Shown here piece by piece: positions 1 to 14,000 of a stretch of DNA of 64,000 nucleotides. This stretch comes from Psococerastis gibbosa (lineage: Eukaryota > Arthropoda > Insecta > Psocodea > Psocidae), in NCBI GenBank assembly GCA_963971405.1, contig OZ020491.1, positions 15,122,855 to 15,186,854 on the forward strand. The letters are read 5' to 3'. The position numbers and the translations under genes were made by a program. How positions within the stretch are numbered: the stretch's first letter is position 1; the number at the start of each line of letters is the position of its first letter. Below the pieces are notes generated by a model that was not told where the DNA came from, did no database searches, and was given only the letters and a program-made list of their open reading frames with translations.

Positions 1-80
1 AAAAAAAAAACCATAAGATGCTAGTGGGAGACCCATATTTAATCATCCTGGATTCCACTGCTTCATCATTGGTACTAGTC
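1..80 (-). repeat. Penelope-like element end fragment next to poly(A)
   Basis: The window opens with a short poly(A) run. Read on the minus strand, the following bases resemble the end of the repeat found at 4286-4400 and 33785-33905 (GAAGCAGTGGAATCC-type core). I infer a degraded terminal piece of the Penelope-like family described at 35790-36830. Confidence 0.4.
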
Positions 81-285
81 TTCATTAAACAAAGGGTTAG
101 GGCTAGCCTTCTTTGAAGTATTGCTGGCTCTCACTATCATTAACAAACCTACGGAAAGTGGAATCTGAAGGATGTTTCCTGTTATTCCTATAGATGACAG
201 TTTCCTTCGGATGCCACTTTCCATAGCAGTACCTGTGATCTTGAGTGCATCTTTAGTCGCTTCCCCGGTACCACAGGTGTCTTAC

Positions 286-1789
286 CTCACAGAGCCATCT
301 GATGTGATCCGCAAACTTTGTGATCGCTGGTGCTCATATGGCGGGAGGCTTCGGTTAAAAGGGTTTTGCCGTTGCCGAGGGGGTGGGTTCGGACTCTTGT
401 TTTCCCTTACAACCCCAACTCGTTGAATACTATTTGTATCAAGCACCGTCGGAAGTTCTGAAGTAAAGCAATAAATGTATTATTTCAACGGGATGGGCAC
501 TTGCAACCGGATGTTTCAATCATTGCCCAAATTTTTCTACGGGCCAAAAACAAGTTCTGCCGCACTGCCCACATGTTCAGGAAATGCTTAAGCTTGCATT
601 TGGAATAAGAGAACAGACTGAAAGGAGTCAGGACATGTAGAGCAGTGGACCTCTGGATCTTTCACCCGAAAGGTTGTTGGTTCGAGTCCCATACTTGCTA
701 CATTTTCTGGCCATGCTTCGGAGGGCATGTAAAGCGGTGGCCCCGGGCCTTCCTAGTTAGTGTAAAAGAGGACTTTATAGCCCTAACTCCGCTAGGCAGG
801 CTTAGTATTAGAACAAAAAGTCATTATATATTTAACTAGCTGAAATTATCCCTTATAACAGTGCACTAGAGTACTAGATCTTATTTTGAAGTTTCGACTT
901 GTCCTTGCTAGGATTGAGGTTACCGTGTAATTATTGGGACAAGTATAGGCCTAGTTTATTTCATACGAAAAATAAAGGTGAAGTTTTCAAAATGGACACT
1001 GTAGTGTGAAGTTATAGGTACTTCTAAAATATGCCAGGGCGAGTGTTAAATCACCAGTATGTACAAATATTATTACTTTCGATTTCGTCCAATTGGCTTT
1101 GCAGCTCTGCGACCATAAGTTTCATGTAGTCATAACTTGCAAATGCAAGTGCTTTCATCCACTGTTCCATCGATTCTTGCGAATCCGCTCCAAGAATGTA
1201 ACTACGATTGCCAGCGCCGTGAAAAACTATCTTAAATGTAAACAATTCTTCATCTTCGGCCAATTCTGAAACAATTCATAATTTGCACAGGGATGGTTCA
1301 AAAATTGTGATTTCGAAAGCCTGTATTTAATAATTATACAGGTTATATCCATTTTTAACAACACTTGACGTAGGTGCGTAACAACAAGAGGTATGACCCT
1401 CGACATTGCCCAGCAGGTGTTGAAATGTGTATAGAAGTGACAATTTTTATTTACAATTAATTCTTTGTTGCTACTGACAAGACCCTAAGCGATAATGGAT
1501 ATGGTACCCTACCCAACTCCCATCTACAGAACAGAATTATCAAACGCAGGCCTGAGCCTAATGTGTCTTAATCTAGGTACGTACCTATGGTGTAGCCCTC
1601 CAAAATTACCACTCCTAAAGGTTCTTTGTCCCCTTGTTTCTCAAAATAAAATAGAAGATTTCCTTTTAGCACAAACCATCGCTTTTGCAACCCTCTATTG
1701 ACTTCTCCTCTTTTTTGAAGCCATCCTTCCCGGTCAACTGGACTGTTAGACGATGCAAAAGATGCTAAATTTTTTTCGTTAATCTTCAT
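286..1789 (-). CDS. PHETA: PHETA (sesquipedalian/FAM109) PH-domain adaptor, 5' three exons; C-terminus outside the window
   Basis: The exons on the minus strand are 1789-1585, 1265-1077 and 457-286. All borders are GT-AG and the phases join (205, 189 and 172 nt). The protein starts MKINEKNLASFASS, then the PH-domain core (EGWLQKRGEV, KRWFVLKGNLLFYFE, PLGVVILEG), the second half (FTFKIVFHGAGNRSYILGAD, EQWMKALAFASYDYMKLM) and a proline/arginine-rich linker. This order matches vertebrate PHETA1/2 (sesquipedalian). Those proteins dimerise, bind the inositol 5-phosphatases OCRL/INPP5B through a C-terminal F&H motif, and act in endosome-to-Golgi recycling. No F&H motif is seen to the left of exon 3, so the last exon must lie before base 1. 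Exons 1-2 are very secure. Exon 3 rests on a good acceptor and donor plus phase and is less certain. The gene is divergent from TECPR1. Confidence 0.88.
630..830 (+). repeat. tRNA-derived SINE, copy 1
   Basis: The head has pol III-like boxes: an A-box-like TAGAGCAGTGG and a perfect B box GGTTCGAGTCC. A body follows with GGGCATGTAAAGC, then a tail with TTTATAGCCCTAACTCCGC and AGAACAAAAAGTC. It lies between exons 2 and 3 of the PHETA gene. Six other copies or pieces occur in the window. Confidence 0.8.
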
Positions 1790-2055
1790 TGTTCTGTCAT
1801 TTTCATTGTTAATTTTTAATATTGAAGATTATAAATCATCTATATTTGCATCAATGTTTTTGTTTACATTGCCATTTTTATATTCCAATTTCAGTCAATC
1901 CCGCTAGGGGCGCAAGGGCGGAGGGCCCAGAAAAAAAACAAGGGCCCCAAAATCATCAAAAAGTTGTGTACGTTTTTACTTTTTACAATACTTTGTGCAA
2001 TGTTCAACAACTATCAATCAATATTTATTAATTAAACCCAAATTGCTTAAATAAT
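1790..2055. promoter_or_regulatory. Probable bidirectional promoter between PHETA and TECPR1
   Basis: The two start codons point away from each other and are 266 bp apart. The spacer is AT-rich with a central GC-rich patch near 1902-1950, and no reading frame of note. A shared promoter and both 5' UTRs must fit here unless an upstream non-coding exon exists. No TATA box was identified with confidence. Confidence 0.55.
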
Positions 2056-5000
2056 ATGCCAAGTAGTTTACTTTTTGGAATTAATAATGAAGGAAGAGTA
2101 TTTGGGCTATCTACAAATGGGACAAAGTGGAGGGAGTTTGTTTACTTGGGGCTAGAATTTAAACAACTGTCAGCTGTTCCGCACTCACTTTGGGCTGTTG
2201 GAGGGGACAGACAGATTTACGTTCATGTGCATGGATTAGATATACCAATAAGGGTAAAGGAAGAAGCTTATGAAAATGAACGATGGACACCTGTTCATGG
2301 TTTTAGCAGCAAGCTTTTGCCTACTGACAGGTACAACTTCTCTACTCTCGATGGGACAAAAAATAGAGCTTTGCGCAAAATAAAATTGCCGTCCATGGCT
2401 TGGCAGTGGGAGGGAGATTGGCATATTGAACTATCATTGGGAGGAGAACCATTAGATCATGATGTAAGTTTCCAAAAATACTTTGCTTGGATGGCCCTTG
2501 TCCATTTTGGACAAGTTCTGCTATCTGACCAATATTGATAACATGCCAAAGGCGCTTAGCAAACGACTGATAATAGATGATTTTGCAATACGCTCTTACT
2601 GTTTAATGCATTAGCTAAGCGCCAGCGTTAATTGGCATTTAAAGGTAAATCAAGAGCTTACTACGGCTAGTGGTTTTGCCGCCAAAAGTTCAGTTTCCTG
2701 TAGAAAGTGAATTTTTATTTTAGGGTTGGACATATGCCGTTGACTTCCCTGCTACCTTCTATGCTAAAAAGCAATGGACATCATGCGTTCGACGACGCAG
2801 ATGGGTGCGATATCGTCGGTATAGCGCTTTGAATTCTTGGTGTGCTATATCTCCTCTTCATAAAGACGCCACTCAGGAACCTTTTATTGGCATATCTGCT
2901 GGTGGCCATGAGGCTGGTTATGATGGTGGTCGTATTGCAGTTTGGGCTGTGACTGCGCATGGCCGACTTATGTTCAGAACTGAGGTATGTATGAGAAAGA
3001 GTTTCACCTTAGGAGGTAGACCTATTGTTCCTTGCTGACCTTATGGGCCATTAATCTAATTTCTTATTTGCAGGTAAGCGCCACATCACCAGAAGGTCAG
3101 CGCTGGAATGTGATTCCCACACCGGGAGGCGTTGAAGTGCTACAAGTAGCGGTTGGTGCGACAGGCTTGGTCTGGGCTTGCTTGCAGAATGGAAAGGCTC
3201 TTGCTCGAACTGGTATCACTAGAGATTGCATAACTGGTAAGTTTTATTCATTTTATCATTAGTATAATTTTCGTGCCTTTATTATATATTAAGATGTCAG
3301 TTTACTAGTTACTGCTAGAAGTCTGAGATTCTTGCTCAATTTTCAGGCAATGGCTGGACTGAGATCGCTGCTCCAGAAACTAACCTATCTCTAATACAGA
3401 TTTCATTGGGTACAAACAGCCTCTGGGCCGTAACCCGTGACCACAGAGTGTGGTTCCGGTCGGGAATACGTGGAGAGCTGTCCGGGGTTAGTGAAAATCT
3501 CGCTAAGGGATCCGTATGGGTGGAAATGATCGGGAGAATGGCTTCACTTTCTGTTTCCCCGAATGATCAAGTCTTCGCAATCGGAGAAAGTGATAGGTAA
3601 GTTTATTTTACATAAGAGTATATAATTCTCTGAAAAGCTTTCCTCGCACCAACCTTTCGCTTCGGGAACCTTTTGTACGCTATACCAATACCAGTGTTTA
3701 CTTGTGTAGAAAGCAAACTAAATAGGTTCTTGAAGCTGAATACTGGCACAATATGTTCATATGTTTGAAGAAGATTCTAAAAATGATGGGTGATAGAAAT
3801 TGGCTATTTCATTTCAAAATTACATTAAATTTCAGGTTGCTGTACTTTCGAACAAGCGTAACTCAGGACATGCTTACCGGGAAAACGTGGCGGCAGGTGG
3901 GAGCCCCTACGCAGCTGAGCAGAACAAGTAGCGTTGCCAGTCTGTTCTCAGCTGGAAGTACCGTCACACCACGTGAGAAAAGACATCGGAGCTGGACTTC
4001 GTTAGTAAGTTGCCTTGAGACTATGAGAACGGTTAGGTCAAAGGAAGGCTAAATATAATATATTATATTATTATAAATTAAAACATAAAAATATTTGTAA
4101 ACTAATGATTCGACTAATATGTTATCGTACCTTACTTGTGCGGATCTCTACCCAAAATGCGATCAATGTTTTAACTTATTACCGGAATTACCTACAGAGA
4201 TTCATTCATTTAATTGGTTGTTTGCACTTAGTCCTTCACATAATCATCACCTGCGCAATTTATTATGTTATAATTACAAAGGATTTCACTGCCAGAATTA
4301 CGTGATGAAGCAGTGGTATCCGGGATGATTGGCTGTGGTCGTTCTGAAAGCGTTACGTCAACATAAGCGGTCGACATCTTCAGTGGAACTGCATATACTT
4401 GTATCTTGTATCTTGGAGGCTCCGCAGCAACTGATATTTTTATGTTGGAGACATTCATTGAAATTTTCAGACGGAAACATTTTCCATTTAATAATTGAGT
4501 GCTGTTTCTATTTAGTCGATTTCACAGATATCCAAATATTTTGTTGACAAGAAATCGCCTTGGATTTTTAACGAATTTAATTAATTTGTTGTTCTACAGC
4601 CACTAAATTCTTAAAGTGGCCAGATGAAAAATTAATAAAAAACTCAAGCTGTCTCCGGAAGTAGTATATTTCCCCGACTAACGTACGACTATTCTATGGA
4701 ATCGGTTTAATGCACTTTTAAGAAGCAGCAATATTCAAGATGAGAAAATGTAAATTTCTTTCAAAATCTTGCATATGTTATGCATTTTTCGTCTTACCAC
4801 TTTCATAACTTTGCGGCTCTGGAACGAGAAATCAATTAATTTCGTCAAAACCCACTACCAAATGGACAGTTGAAAGTCGGCATTCAAAATTAGCAATTTT
4901 TAATTTTTCAATTTTTGTTTTCTTGGGACCTCAAAACGTGGAAATGTACTGAAATTTCGAAATCAAAAATTCCGACCATCACAAAGCTTTCCTTATACTA

Positions 5001-8000
5001 TGTATAAATAGGAAAGCAAGAAATGCCTGATTTTGGGGTTATCCGGAGTCGGCCAGTGTCACTTCTCGAGCAAGGCTGCAGCGTATTCGTTGAGCCATGA
5101 AATAATGACTAGTTGCCGTAACTGTAACTGTCTTTATTGATGGAGCCTTGGGAAATTAACCGTGAAATGACAAAGTCAGTCTCAATTATAACTGCTGGTA
5201 GCCTACTACTTCACATTAATTTAGTCATGCAGTCAGAGCTTCTTTTTTATAATATAGTAGTCTTAGTGAGTCACCTTGTAGATTTCATTTCTATTAGAAA
5301 CAAATTATCAGAAAAGGTCAGTACAAAACGTACGAACCTGTAAAACACTATTAAGAAGATTATCAGGTACGGTCACCTAGTTCCAAATCATGTTCTCCAC
5401 GTTTAATAATTTTTCAAGAGCATGTTGCTTTAGTTATCTTCTGAAATCTACTGTGCCTTTCACCCCTCTAATGTTCCTGGGCAGCTCTTGGAAGTATCTA
5501 GCTTCTGCGTTTACTCGTTTACAGTCATACCTGCAGGGATCTCAAACTTGTGTCAGCACGGAGTTCCACGCATGAGCATGAGCGTCTCCCAGCATAGGCA
5601 TGGTGCCAAACATCGTTAAATTCATAAAAGAAATTAGACTTGGACTTAAAATAATGAAATTTGTTTCAGAATCGTCACAGTGGGTCTCACGATACAGCCC
5701 GGTCAGAGCTAGATTCTGACGGGGCGTGCCATTCGGCTCCTACCTTCACTCGACCCATGGCCATGAGCGGCACCCTGACATCTCTTCCCCCGCATGCGTC
5801 AGCATCCACGTCAGGTCTTCCCGGCAGCTTACCCGAAGAACCCGATTTCCCAATTCATCCAGTGGAGATACACGAGGTCAAACCTAGAACCATGGAACCT
5901 AATGACGTCTATGAGGATACCAGCCATCCTGTTGTTGGATTTAACATGACCAAAGGTGAGGGAGAGTTGATAGGGCGGGATATTCTTTCAGGTCTGGTAC
6001 ACACGGACGAATCGACAGGAATAGGAATAGGGCTTGTTGATTTCTAAATCTACGAGAAGCCGACCACACGAAACTGCACTCCAGCTCAAGAAATCTTCTG
6101 AAGTGGCTCTGTGGATTTGCCCTAACATTTTACCAAGGCCTTTTCCTACACTGGTGTCGAACCGTCTGTGTGTACTTAATATCGTGCTTAATTTACTTTA
6201 TCCAACGCCCGCTCTTGGCATTTCAGCCACTCTGCCCCGCGTCTACCAGTAGAGGGTTGCCAGTGTTTTTCACATTTGTTTTCTGCTCTCTCAACGTCCT
6301 CTAGTGCTAGGTAGTGATGGAGATGGCCTGCCTCCATGCTGGCACGTATGAAGAATTCCCTTTGGGAGTGGAGGGGAATGTGCGAAGTTAGTGCGAGGCC
6401 TATAGTAAGAGAAAAAGTGTTGAAAAAAAGCAGCGGAGAAGTGAGTGGGGAGTAGGCGTTTTGATTGTTTTAGAGTAGACTTTTACAGACGAAGGTTCAG
6501 ATAACTGGAAATTGTGGGGGGGGGGGGGGGGGTGTTTGCCAACTGTCATCAGACCAGCAAGTGGACAGGTTATTGGCAATGTCTACCATGTACACGGTTC
6601 TTAAGACCAGTGAACATGGCAGTATACTGAGTCAGATTGGTCGGACTGCAAGTTACTGCAAGTGAAGATTACCAACGAGAGGTATTGTGGTAATATAATT
6701 GTATGTAATTGTCTGTACATGTTCAGATCAATGGATGAAAAAGGCGCCGCGAGCTATGTCGCCATTGCGAAGTGTGGGGTCCATAGTGGGCGTAGAGGCT
6801 CATACAGAAGCAGACAGCAGTGTATTTGAACCTGAGGCGATGGTGGGGGTGTACGGGGAGTTTGGAGAAAGGGAGGAGGAAGACGACTACCTCTACTGGG
6901 CGGACAGCGAGGCCTTTTGGAATGGTGTGGAAGCTGGGGCGTGTGTCGTGGATGCCAGTCATCTTCCGAACTGGTCTGTTCTTAATTATAGATAAAATTT
7001 GACATAACTTATAATTATGTCCTTCCTCCTTTTGGTTATTTCAACAAATTGCCTAGAACCGCAAATATGCAACAGCATCTTGGGTAGTCGGTCGTTGGCG
7101 CTCTTCCATGGAAGCGCGATTTACAGATGGTAGTATTCTTTGAGTCCGGATTCTCCTGTTGTTGCAGGCCCATGAAAAACTTTGGATATTATGCAGTTAG
7201 TTGCAAAAAATTCCCTCTAATTAAGATGTCATATTATTGTAAATCCCATATTAATATTGAAGGGCTTTTTATGGACTTATGCCTGCTTGGATTATGCCCA
7301 ATGCCAGCAAATCCATGAATTTTCTGATGTTATTAGTATTGTATCCGTATGAATTTTTGGTCCTTGACTAAGTCCTTGGCATCCTTGACGCGTCCCCGAT
7401 ATCAACCTGCACAGGCTACAAGCGATAATGGACAAGCTGAGACAAGCTTACCATTGACACAACGTATTGTCATGACATGTAGATTAGTGGTACGGACTCT
7501 GACTTTCACCCGAAAGGTTGTTGGTTCAAGTCCCACATTACCTGCATTTTCTGCCCATGCTTCAGAGGGCATGTAAAGCAGGTGGTCCCGGACCTTCCTA
7601 GTTGAGTATAAGAGAGGGCTTTATAGCCCTAACTCCGCTTAGTAATAGAACAAAAAAGTCATGCATAGGCATGACGTAACCAAGTTCGGTAACGAGTCCC
7701 CTTACATCAATCTACCTCATTACAAACGTAGAAAAAACTATTCTATTTGTTGAATATATAGGTTCGCTGAGGTACCAGGACCTAACAAAGAAGAATTTGA
7801 GAAACCGTGGAGGTTGAAAATTCTAGAAGAGCTGCGTCATCGATTGCCTGTCAACATAACGGAGGAACATTCTTATGAGAAGGCTGTTGACACTTCTTCG
7901 TGGGTGAAAACCGCTGATATCAAATGTCTGGTAAGTTTAATAATACATGGACACAGGCATAATGATGTTTTCTCATGTTTGTTCCATGTTTATCCCATGA

Positions 8001-11000
8001 AAAAAGAATATACATATTTTTCTTGATAATGTTTTAAAAAAATATCGAAAGCCAAATTTAGAATTCTTCTAATTTCGGTTATATCACGTTGCCCCTTCAA
8101 CATAAGTTAGTTTAATGCCAGTATTATATACCGTATAAAATGCTGCAATATATTTATATTGAAAGCAATAAATGTTTCCAGGTGGGTGAGGTGTGGCGGG
8201 AAGCAACCCTGTCTTTGGAGTGGGTCGAAGGTGACAGTGGCACGGACTGTGGAACACTAACCATCAGCTGTCCTACAGTGGCGGTCACATATGCTCAATG
8301 CAGTGTGGCTGAGCTGAACGCGGTGGTGCGTTGTAGTGAGCCCGGTCTTCCACGAATCGGTCTCCATCGCGGTGTTGAGACGCCACCTATCAAACTCCAA
8401 TTTACAGGTATAATATGATATAATATAAAAATCGTCAACGGTAGAAAATTAAAAATTCAAATATATGGTATGGTATTTATCTATTTTGGGCCTGTAGCCC
8501 TAGCCTGCTGCCACCCACTGGCCATTGCGGAATCACAGTCAGTCTTGGCTTGTAATTGCTAACAGAGAGTCATGGAACATGGTTTCAGAGTGAATGGTCA
8601 CAACAACCACCTATGGGTTTGCGACATGCTACCAACTCAAAATAGAATAATGTATGATTGTGAAAATAGGTGGATAGTTATTTACTTGTGGAGGGTACAT
8701 TTTCAATATGTTGCTTTTGACACGTAAATTGTTAACGGCAATTGTAATCTACTATTACAAAACATTTGCTCGCTTATAATAGATGAACGCAGAATCCGCA
8801 CTATTTTCACGTTGAAGTGGCAATGACAGGAGAATCATTGTAACGTACCGGTCAGAACTTCCTACTTTTCTATAGCAAATGTATGTCCGGCCTCAACTTA
8901 TGGAGAGCTGCGTCGTTTCACTTCCGTATAGGATCCAACCCTCTGATTGTTGGGGCGTAGTTGCTAATGACTGTAAGTTAATTATGGGATTCGCCCCGCC
9001 AATCAGAGGAGGGCATTTGCTACATAGTTTGGAAGACCACCCTGTTAGATTTCTATATTAAAGGTTTCCATTCATTACTTATTTTTCTTTTTGTAGGTGA
9101 GGATGATTTGGAGGAATGGCTAGCTGAATTCCACGATCTCTGCTGCCACGTCCGAAGATTAGGCAACTCCCCAGGACCGGAAACACTCTGGCTGACTACT
9201 ATGCTTGGTGATGTCCATGCGCTAGATGCTGCAGATCTTCAGGTATAATTTTAATCCACTCAGTATAGTAGATTATTCTCTAAAACGCTTAATTTAATGG
9301 AAGGACAGATGGCGGAGATACACTTTCTTCATTCTAGTGTACTCGAAACCTTGTTTTGTACAGTCAAAAGGAGCATGTCGAATTTTTTCACAATCGAAGT
9401 CTACAGTGCAACCGCGAACTGAAGATAATGGAACAGTTTCCTCGATTTCATTACTGTATATATTCAAGTATTGGAATAATCTTGACTCGATGGTCCAACG
9501 GTTGCCTGATCTGTCAGTTGTATCCAATTTTATGCTGACACGCATTATAACATTCTAAACTCAGCCTCAGTGTGACGAGTTTGTGAGACTTACATACACT
9601 GTTCGACGGATCACTTTGTTAATTTTAATACTTCTATAAGCATACATTAATAAAATCGAGCGAGCTCGGTGTTTCGTTCGTTTCATTCCCATTAATTCCA
9701 AATTTCATCCAATGTAACGATATGTTTATTATTTACAGGTCGAGCAACAAGTCAGCAACAAAGATCGATTTAAAATAGAAATACCAATATCGAATCAAGC
9801 ACTTCCGATCACTATACCCCTCTACTCAGGGTTCACCAGTGGGGCAGAGCTGAAAATCCATGGCTGCGTTCCGGACGGGGCAGATCGGTTTGCGTTTGAC
9901 CTCATCTGCGACTCTGCCGATGGTGACATAGCATTCCATTTTAATCCCAGACTGGTGGATGAGTGTGTGGTGCGAAACGCAAAGAAAAATGGAGTTTGGG
10001 GACCTGAGGACCGAAGAGGTAGTCAACCGTTTACAATGGGCGCTGCTTTCGTCTTACATCTCAAATGTGATGAAACGTGCGCGAGGGTTGCGGTAGATGA
10101 CAAGCACTTTACAATTTTCAATTTTCGCGGGGTTTTGGAAGACGATTCAGCTCTTGCTCCCTCATCTGTCACTCATTTGGCCATTAGTGGAGATGTCAAT
10201 GTAACAAAGGTTAGCTTACTTAACAAATCTTAGTTGACAGGTGAAAAGTAAATGTGACAGACGACAGCACTGACGGAACAGCACGACGGAACTTGATAGA
10301 CTGCAGTAATGGGACCATAGCCTCAACGTAAAGGGGAATTTCCATGCTGTGTTGAGAGCGAGCGGATCCTCGCTCTCAACACAACAACAACGTCCAGGTA
10401 TAAAGGTCAGTGCGCAGCCCCCTACCCAGTAACTCGCTACGGAGCCACCGAGGTACAACCTTCGAAGTCTACGCAGCGCCACTGAAGATGTTGACCGCAG
10501 ATGTTGGCGAAACGTTTGGAAGTTCACTTTCAATTCGACCACGGCCCATCAGCCCGGATTCTACTGGTTCTTCATAGCCTCAACGTTTGGTCAAAAGATG
10601 CTGAAGTCACAATTTTAATTATAATAGATAATAATAAAAATAATTGTATATTGACCAGGAATTTGACAACTACATATAAGATGAAATAAATAAATTTCCG
10701 ACAATACATCATTGACGGCGATGAGCATAAGCCCATATAGCTGAAAAACAATTCTGTTTCTTTTAATGTAAAATGCCTGCACATTAAGATCTTCGGTGGC
10801 ATAGTTAGCGTAACATTTTTTTATATACTGTAGTACATTTAAAAAGTTGTGACTGTCAGAACTACTATACACTATGAAATAAAATATGGACTTTATTAGC
10901 AAATTATGTTTTTTTGTTTTAGGTAGAATACTCGGCTTTGACACCAATTTTTCATTCGTCTGGCATGTTCTTTCGAAACGTAGGAGGTCACTTGAGGAAG

Positions 11001-14000
11001 GTCGAATCCGCAGGAGGAGTGACCTGGGGCATTGGTTATGACAGCACAGCTTGGTATTATGTTGGGGGCACTGGAGGGCCGCTCTTAAAGGGTATGTTAA
11101 GAGTTCAAAACACAAAAGATGAAACATTCGAGGGCGCCAAAAAAAATATTTTTTGCATCTTGGGCCACCTACAAAACGTACTAGCGGGCCTACTATGCCG
11201 TTTAGTATTGGCTTTTTCTTAGGGTTAAAGATAAACAATGCAAACAAAACCACTTTGAAGAACTTACTTTCCATTCTAAAATGATCTTGCTTACATTTTT
11301 AATCACATGATTGCGGAATGTGACGTCATTTACTTGTCCCCCATATCTGCCGACGTTTTGTAATCCGCAGCTAAAAACATATATTTATTTCTTTTTTAAT
11401 ATTTACCACTTTTTCATGCCAAAAACGTATTGTATCATGATTGTTAACCTACAAGTTACCTTATCTACAGTTACAACTGTCAAGTAGCCTATTGTTGTTT
11501 GAATTTCCATGGCTAGTATCGGGGTGTAGACAGCAGCTCCAGTTATGGTGCGGAGCGCATTGTTTTACATCCCGTCGAGTTTATACAGTGAATTTTCGCT
11601 GGCCTGTTGAATCTCTTTATTCTTGTTAGGCGCCTATGCACGTGGACCCAATGCACAGCAGTATAGTACATACCCGCAAAACCAGTGTATGCTGCCACAA
11701 AGTCTTCAAAATACACGAATACAACGAAGTAAACACATCCATAATTAAGTAAACTAGGCAAAGCACTATTGGTATAGGGGGCCCAGCACAGGCTCGTCCT
11801 AAAGGGTCTGTACTATAAAATAATTGTAAATCTATGTTTTGAAGGCAATAAAAATTTACTTTACTTTATGTTTAAATACGCGTTTACTTACTTATACTTA
11901 CTTACGTTGATCTTCTTCGTCTGCAGACATTGCAGCAATACAAAACAAATGCAAAAATACCCTACTGTATGCCAAGCTCGTAAAAAAATGATTTGTTCAC
12001 GATTAATACAATTTGCAGGCTCGCAGCCGGGATGGAATTTGCCGATGGTTGACAGTCACACTTACTACGTTTACGAAAACCAACGCTGGAATCCACTTAC
12101 TGGTTACACATCACATGGACTTCCAACAGATAGGCACATGTGGTCTGATGTGACTGGACGACATAAACGAACACGGGAGAAAACAAAGCTGCTCTCCCGA
12201 CGCTGGCAATGGGTGAGGCTGCGCACTTTTATATATTCGAGGGTATCATGGTGGGGCAGTGTGAGTTCTTCCGTAACTGCCAGGATCTTTCTGGGCGTCA
12301 TATTCGGTCCGCAATCCCCTCATATATCTATAGGAGATTAGGTTCGCCTCGCCTCTGGAAATGTCCATGCAACAACAGGCGTTTTTCCCTGAGCTTGAGG
12401 GTAAAAAATAAATATACTTTATTGACACCACAATGGCTGTGCCAGACTTATAATTCTAAATGCTTGCCTTGGCCATCGGCACAGCTTAAAATAAATAAAT
12501 AAGGACTGCTTTTGTTCTATTACTAAGCCAACCTAGTGGAGTTTGGGCTATAAAGCCCTCTCTTACACTCAACTAGGAAGGCCCGGGACCGCCTACTTTA
12601 CATGCCCTCCGAAGCATGGCCAGAAAATGTAGAAAGTGTAGGACTCGAACCAACAACCTTTCAGGTGAAAGTCAGAGTCCGTACCACTACTCTACATGTC
12701 TTGACAGCTTGTGGAAACACAGTGGTTATTGTTAGATTCTTTGACTTGCAGCAACTAAAGAAAGTGAACTATCTGAACAATGTACATCCTGCTGCTATGA
12801 GACCGTGTACATTATAGAGACTGCCAAAAAAAAAACTGGTCAGCATTTGCTGATGGGGGTTGGCAATTTTGTGAGACGGGGGAGGCAAACCGGGTTACAG
12901 TAAGCCAAAAGACTCGGACCGGTGTTGAAGAGAAAAAAGACATTCCTTGGGACATTTTTCTGTTCATTTTGATACATAATAGATGCACAGACCTGGCACA
13001 GATTGTTCTCAATTGTTGAATTTGATTTGTGCATTTGGTGTGGTAGCATAGACTAAAGGTGGTAATCCCGAGAACGGAGGGCAAGAACTGTGGCCAATTG
13101 GGGTTAGTTAATGCCACAAGTCTTGTATCGAAATGTAGATGAGCATTTCTCCTAATTTAACGGATATTTTTGACATCTGTACGATCGATATTTCCTGTGA
13201 TAACGACTTACAAAATCTGATTAGCGCTTAATGACACAAGCCAGCGTAGAAAGCATGGATTCTTAGGTCTCGATTAATATTAGGTTTGGGCGAACTTCTC
13301 TTGAGGAGCATTTGTAAAGCCATGACCTTTTGCTTCCGGTAAACGAACCTAAGAGATATACCCAGTTTCTGAAGCAACTTGAAAATGTCCCGCGGTGAGT
13401 GCCCACATTTGTGGAGCGCAATCACAGCAACACGACGATCTTCCTTCTGGCCCCATTCTATGGCTAATTATGTAATAAATGCTGTTTATTTAATATCAAA
13501 TTAAAAACAATTGAATAAAGAATAGCATTTTGTTTTGTTTTTATAAATATATATGTTAATGCCAATGAAGATTTTGGAATGAAAGATAAGTGACAGTACC
13601 TACCTACCAACCAACTAGGTATGTATGTTGGTTGTATTCTTAAAATTAGATTAATCTTAAACATTAGCTAAGTGCCATACTTGTACTAATTGCTGGTAAA
13701 TTTGTTGCCAGCTAGCCGATTAATGGTCATATTGCTTTGGCGGCAATTCCACCGACCTCGTTTTGCATAATGCACGTGAAACTGACGTGGTAGCAGACAT
13801 TAAAGACTTATTAATGATGTCTGCTACCACGTGCATTATGCAAAACGAGGTCGCTGGAATTGCCGCCTTTCTGTAGTCCTCCGTCAACCTGTCCTCCCTC
13901 TAATGACATTTATTACAATCCATCGTGTAATAGCTTCACTACAAATTTTAACGTTAACCCTATGCATAAGCGTACGCAAACCTGACATCTATCTAATCAT

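Noticed and set aside
9294-9545. 83-codon minus-strand frame in TECPR1 intron 10
   Set aside because: No family recognised and no splice or promoter support.
10615-11274. 219-codon open frame on the minus strand
   Set aside because: It overlaps TECPR1 exon 12 and its flanking introns antisense; composition is not protein-like.
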